The position numbers and the translations under genes were made by a program. The notes below the pieces were generated by a model, which ran no database searches, was not told the DNA's origin, and saw nothing but the letters and a program-made list of their open reading frames with translations. A stretch of 5,564 nt of DNA. Source: Thioalkalivibrio sp. (GTDB lineage Bacteria; Pseudomonadota; Gammaproteobacteria; Ectothiorhodospirales; Ectothiorhodospiraceae). Shown here one piece after another: positions 5,471 through 5,564 of the stretch. The stretch's first letter is position 1, and every line of letters begins with the position of its first letter. The DNA lies in NCBI GenBank assembly GCA_003550945.1, contig PULL01000102.1, forward strand, positions 1 to 5,564. The letters are read 5' to 3'.

Positions 5471-5563
5471 TCAGGTCTGCTGATAACAGATCAGGCGCTG
5501 TCGCACCACGTCGGCGGTGACGCGAAGGCCCGTCCCGCTGACACCGTACACGCGCAGCGCGTT
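5471..5563 (-). CDS. C-terminal fragment of an unidentified protein, truncated by window edge
   Basis: On the minus strand a frame is open from the right edge to TGA at 5473-5471, giving 30 residues (NALRVYGVSGTGLRVTADVV and ten more ending YQQT). Almost all third codon positions are G or C, as in the other genes here. The stop lies 26 bases before the dehydrogenase start, a spacing typical of an operon. The fragment is too short to identify. The other two minus-strand frames either lack this bias or would run into the dehydrogenase ribosome binding site. Confidence 0.55.
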   Translation of the reverse strand, partial: NALRVYGVSGTGLRVTADVVRQRLICYQQT

Positions 5564-5564
5564 G

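Noticed and set aside
4617..5483. A 288-codon plus-strand open frame over the dehydrogenase gene
   Set aside because: The minus strand carries an intact SDR with all signature motifs and a strong ribosome binding site. The plus frame has no domain and also overlaps the end of the BFN-PDZ gene.

Overview
The window is a GC-rich, densely coded stretch that reads like an ordinary bacterial chromosome, most likely from a gammaproteobacterium. The dihydroorotase is the E. coli PyrC type, a YheT-type hydrolase is present, and there is a flavoprotein of the sulfide:quinone reductase / flavocytochrome c sulfide dehydrogenase superfamily. GC content and this gene set would suit a sulfur-oxidising Chromatiales/Ectothiorhodospiraceae-type host, but that placement is inference. 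I see no phage, transposon, integron, CRISPR array, tRNA or rRNA.

Layout. (1) 1-528, plus: C-terminal half of pyrC, cut by the left edge. (2) 562-969, minus: a 135-residue protein I do not recognise, convergent with pyrC. (3) 970-1296: the only long gene-free gap, a divergent regulatory region with several inverted repeats, a sigma-54-like element, a repeated AATGCG motif and a good -10 hexamer. (4) 1297-4699, plus: four co-directional genes with gaps of 88, 63 and 66 bases. They encode the FAD-dependent SQR-like oxidoreductase, the YheT-family alpha/beta hydrolase, a 73-residue two-helix membrane protein, and an exported protein that joins a bifunctional-nuclease (BFN/DUF151) domain to a PDZ domain. 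(5) 4749-5444, minus: a classical short-chain dehydrogenase, convergent with group 4. (6) 5471-5563, minus: the last 30 codons of an upstream gene, 26 bases from the dehydrogenase and probably in its operon.

How the genes work together is uncertain. PyrC is a housekeeping pyrimidine enzyme. The four plus-strand genes could be one transcription unit, but no shared pathway is evident beyond a possible cell-envelope theme: a peripheral membrane flavoprotein, a small membrane protein and a periplasmic BFN-PDZ protein. The points most worth a second look are the SQR-like protein that has lost one of the two redox cysteines, the BFN-PDZ fusion carrying a signal peptide, and a long hairpin that covers the ribosome binding site of the small membrane protein.
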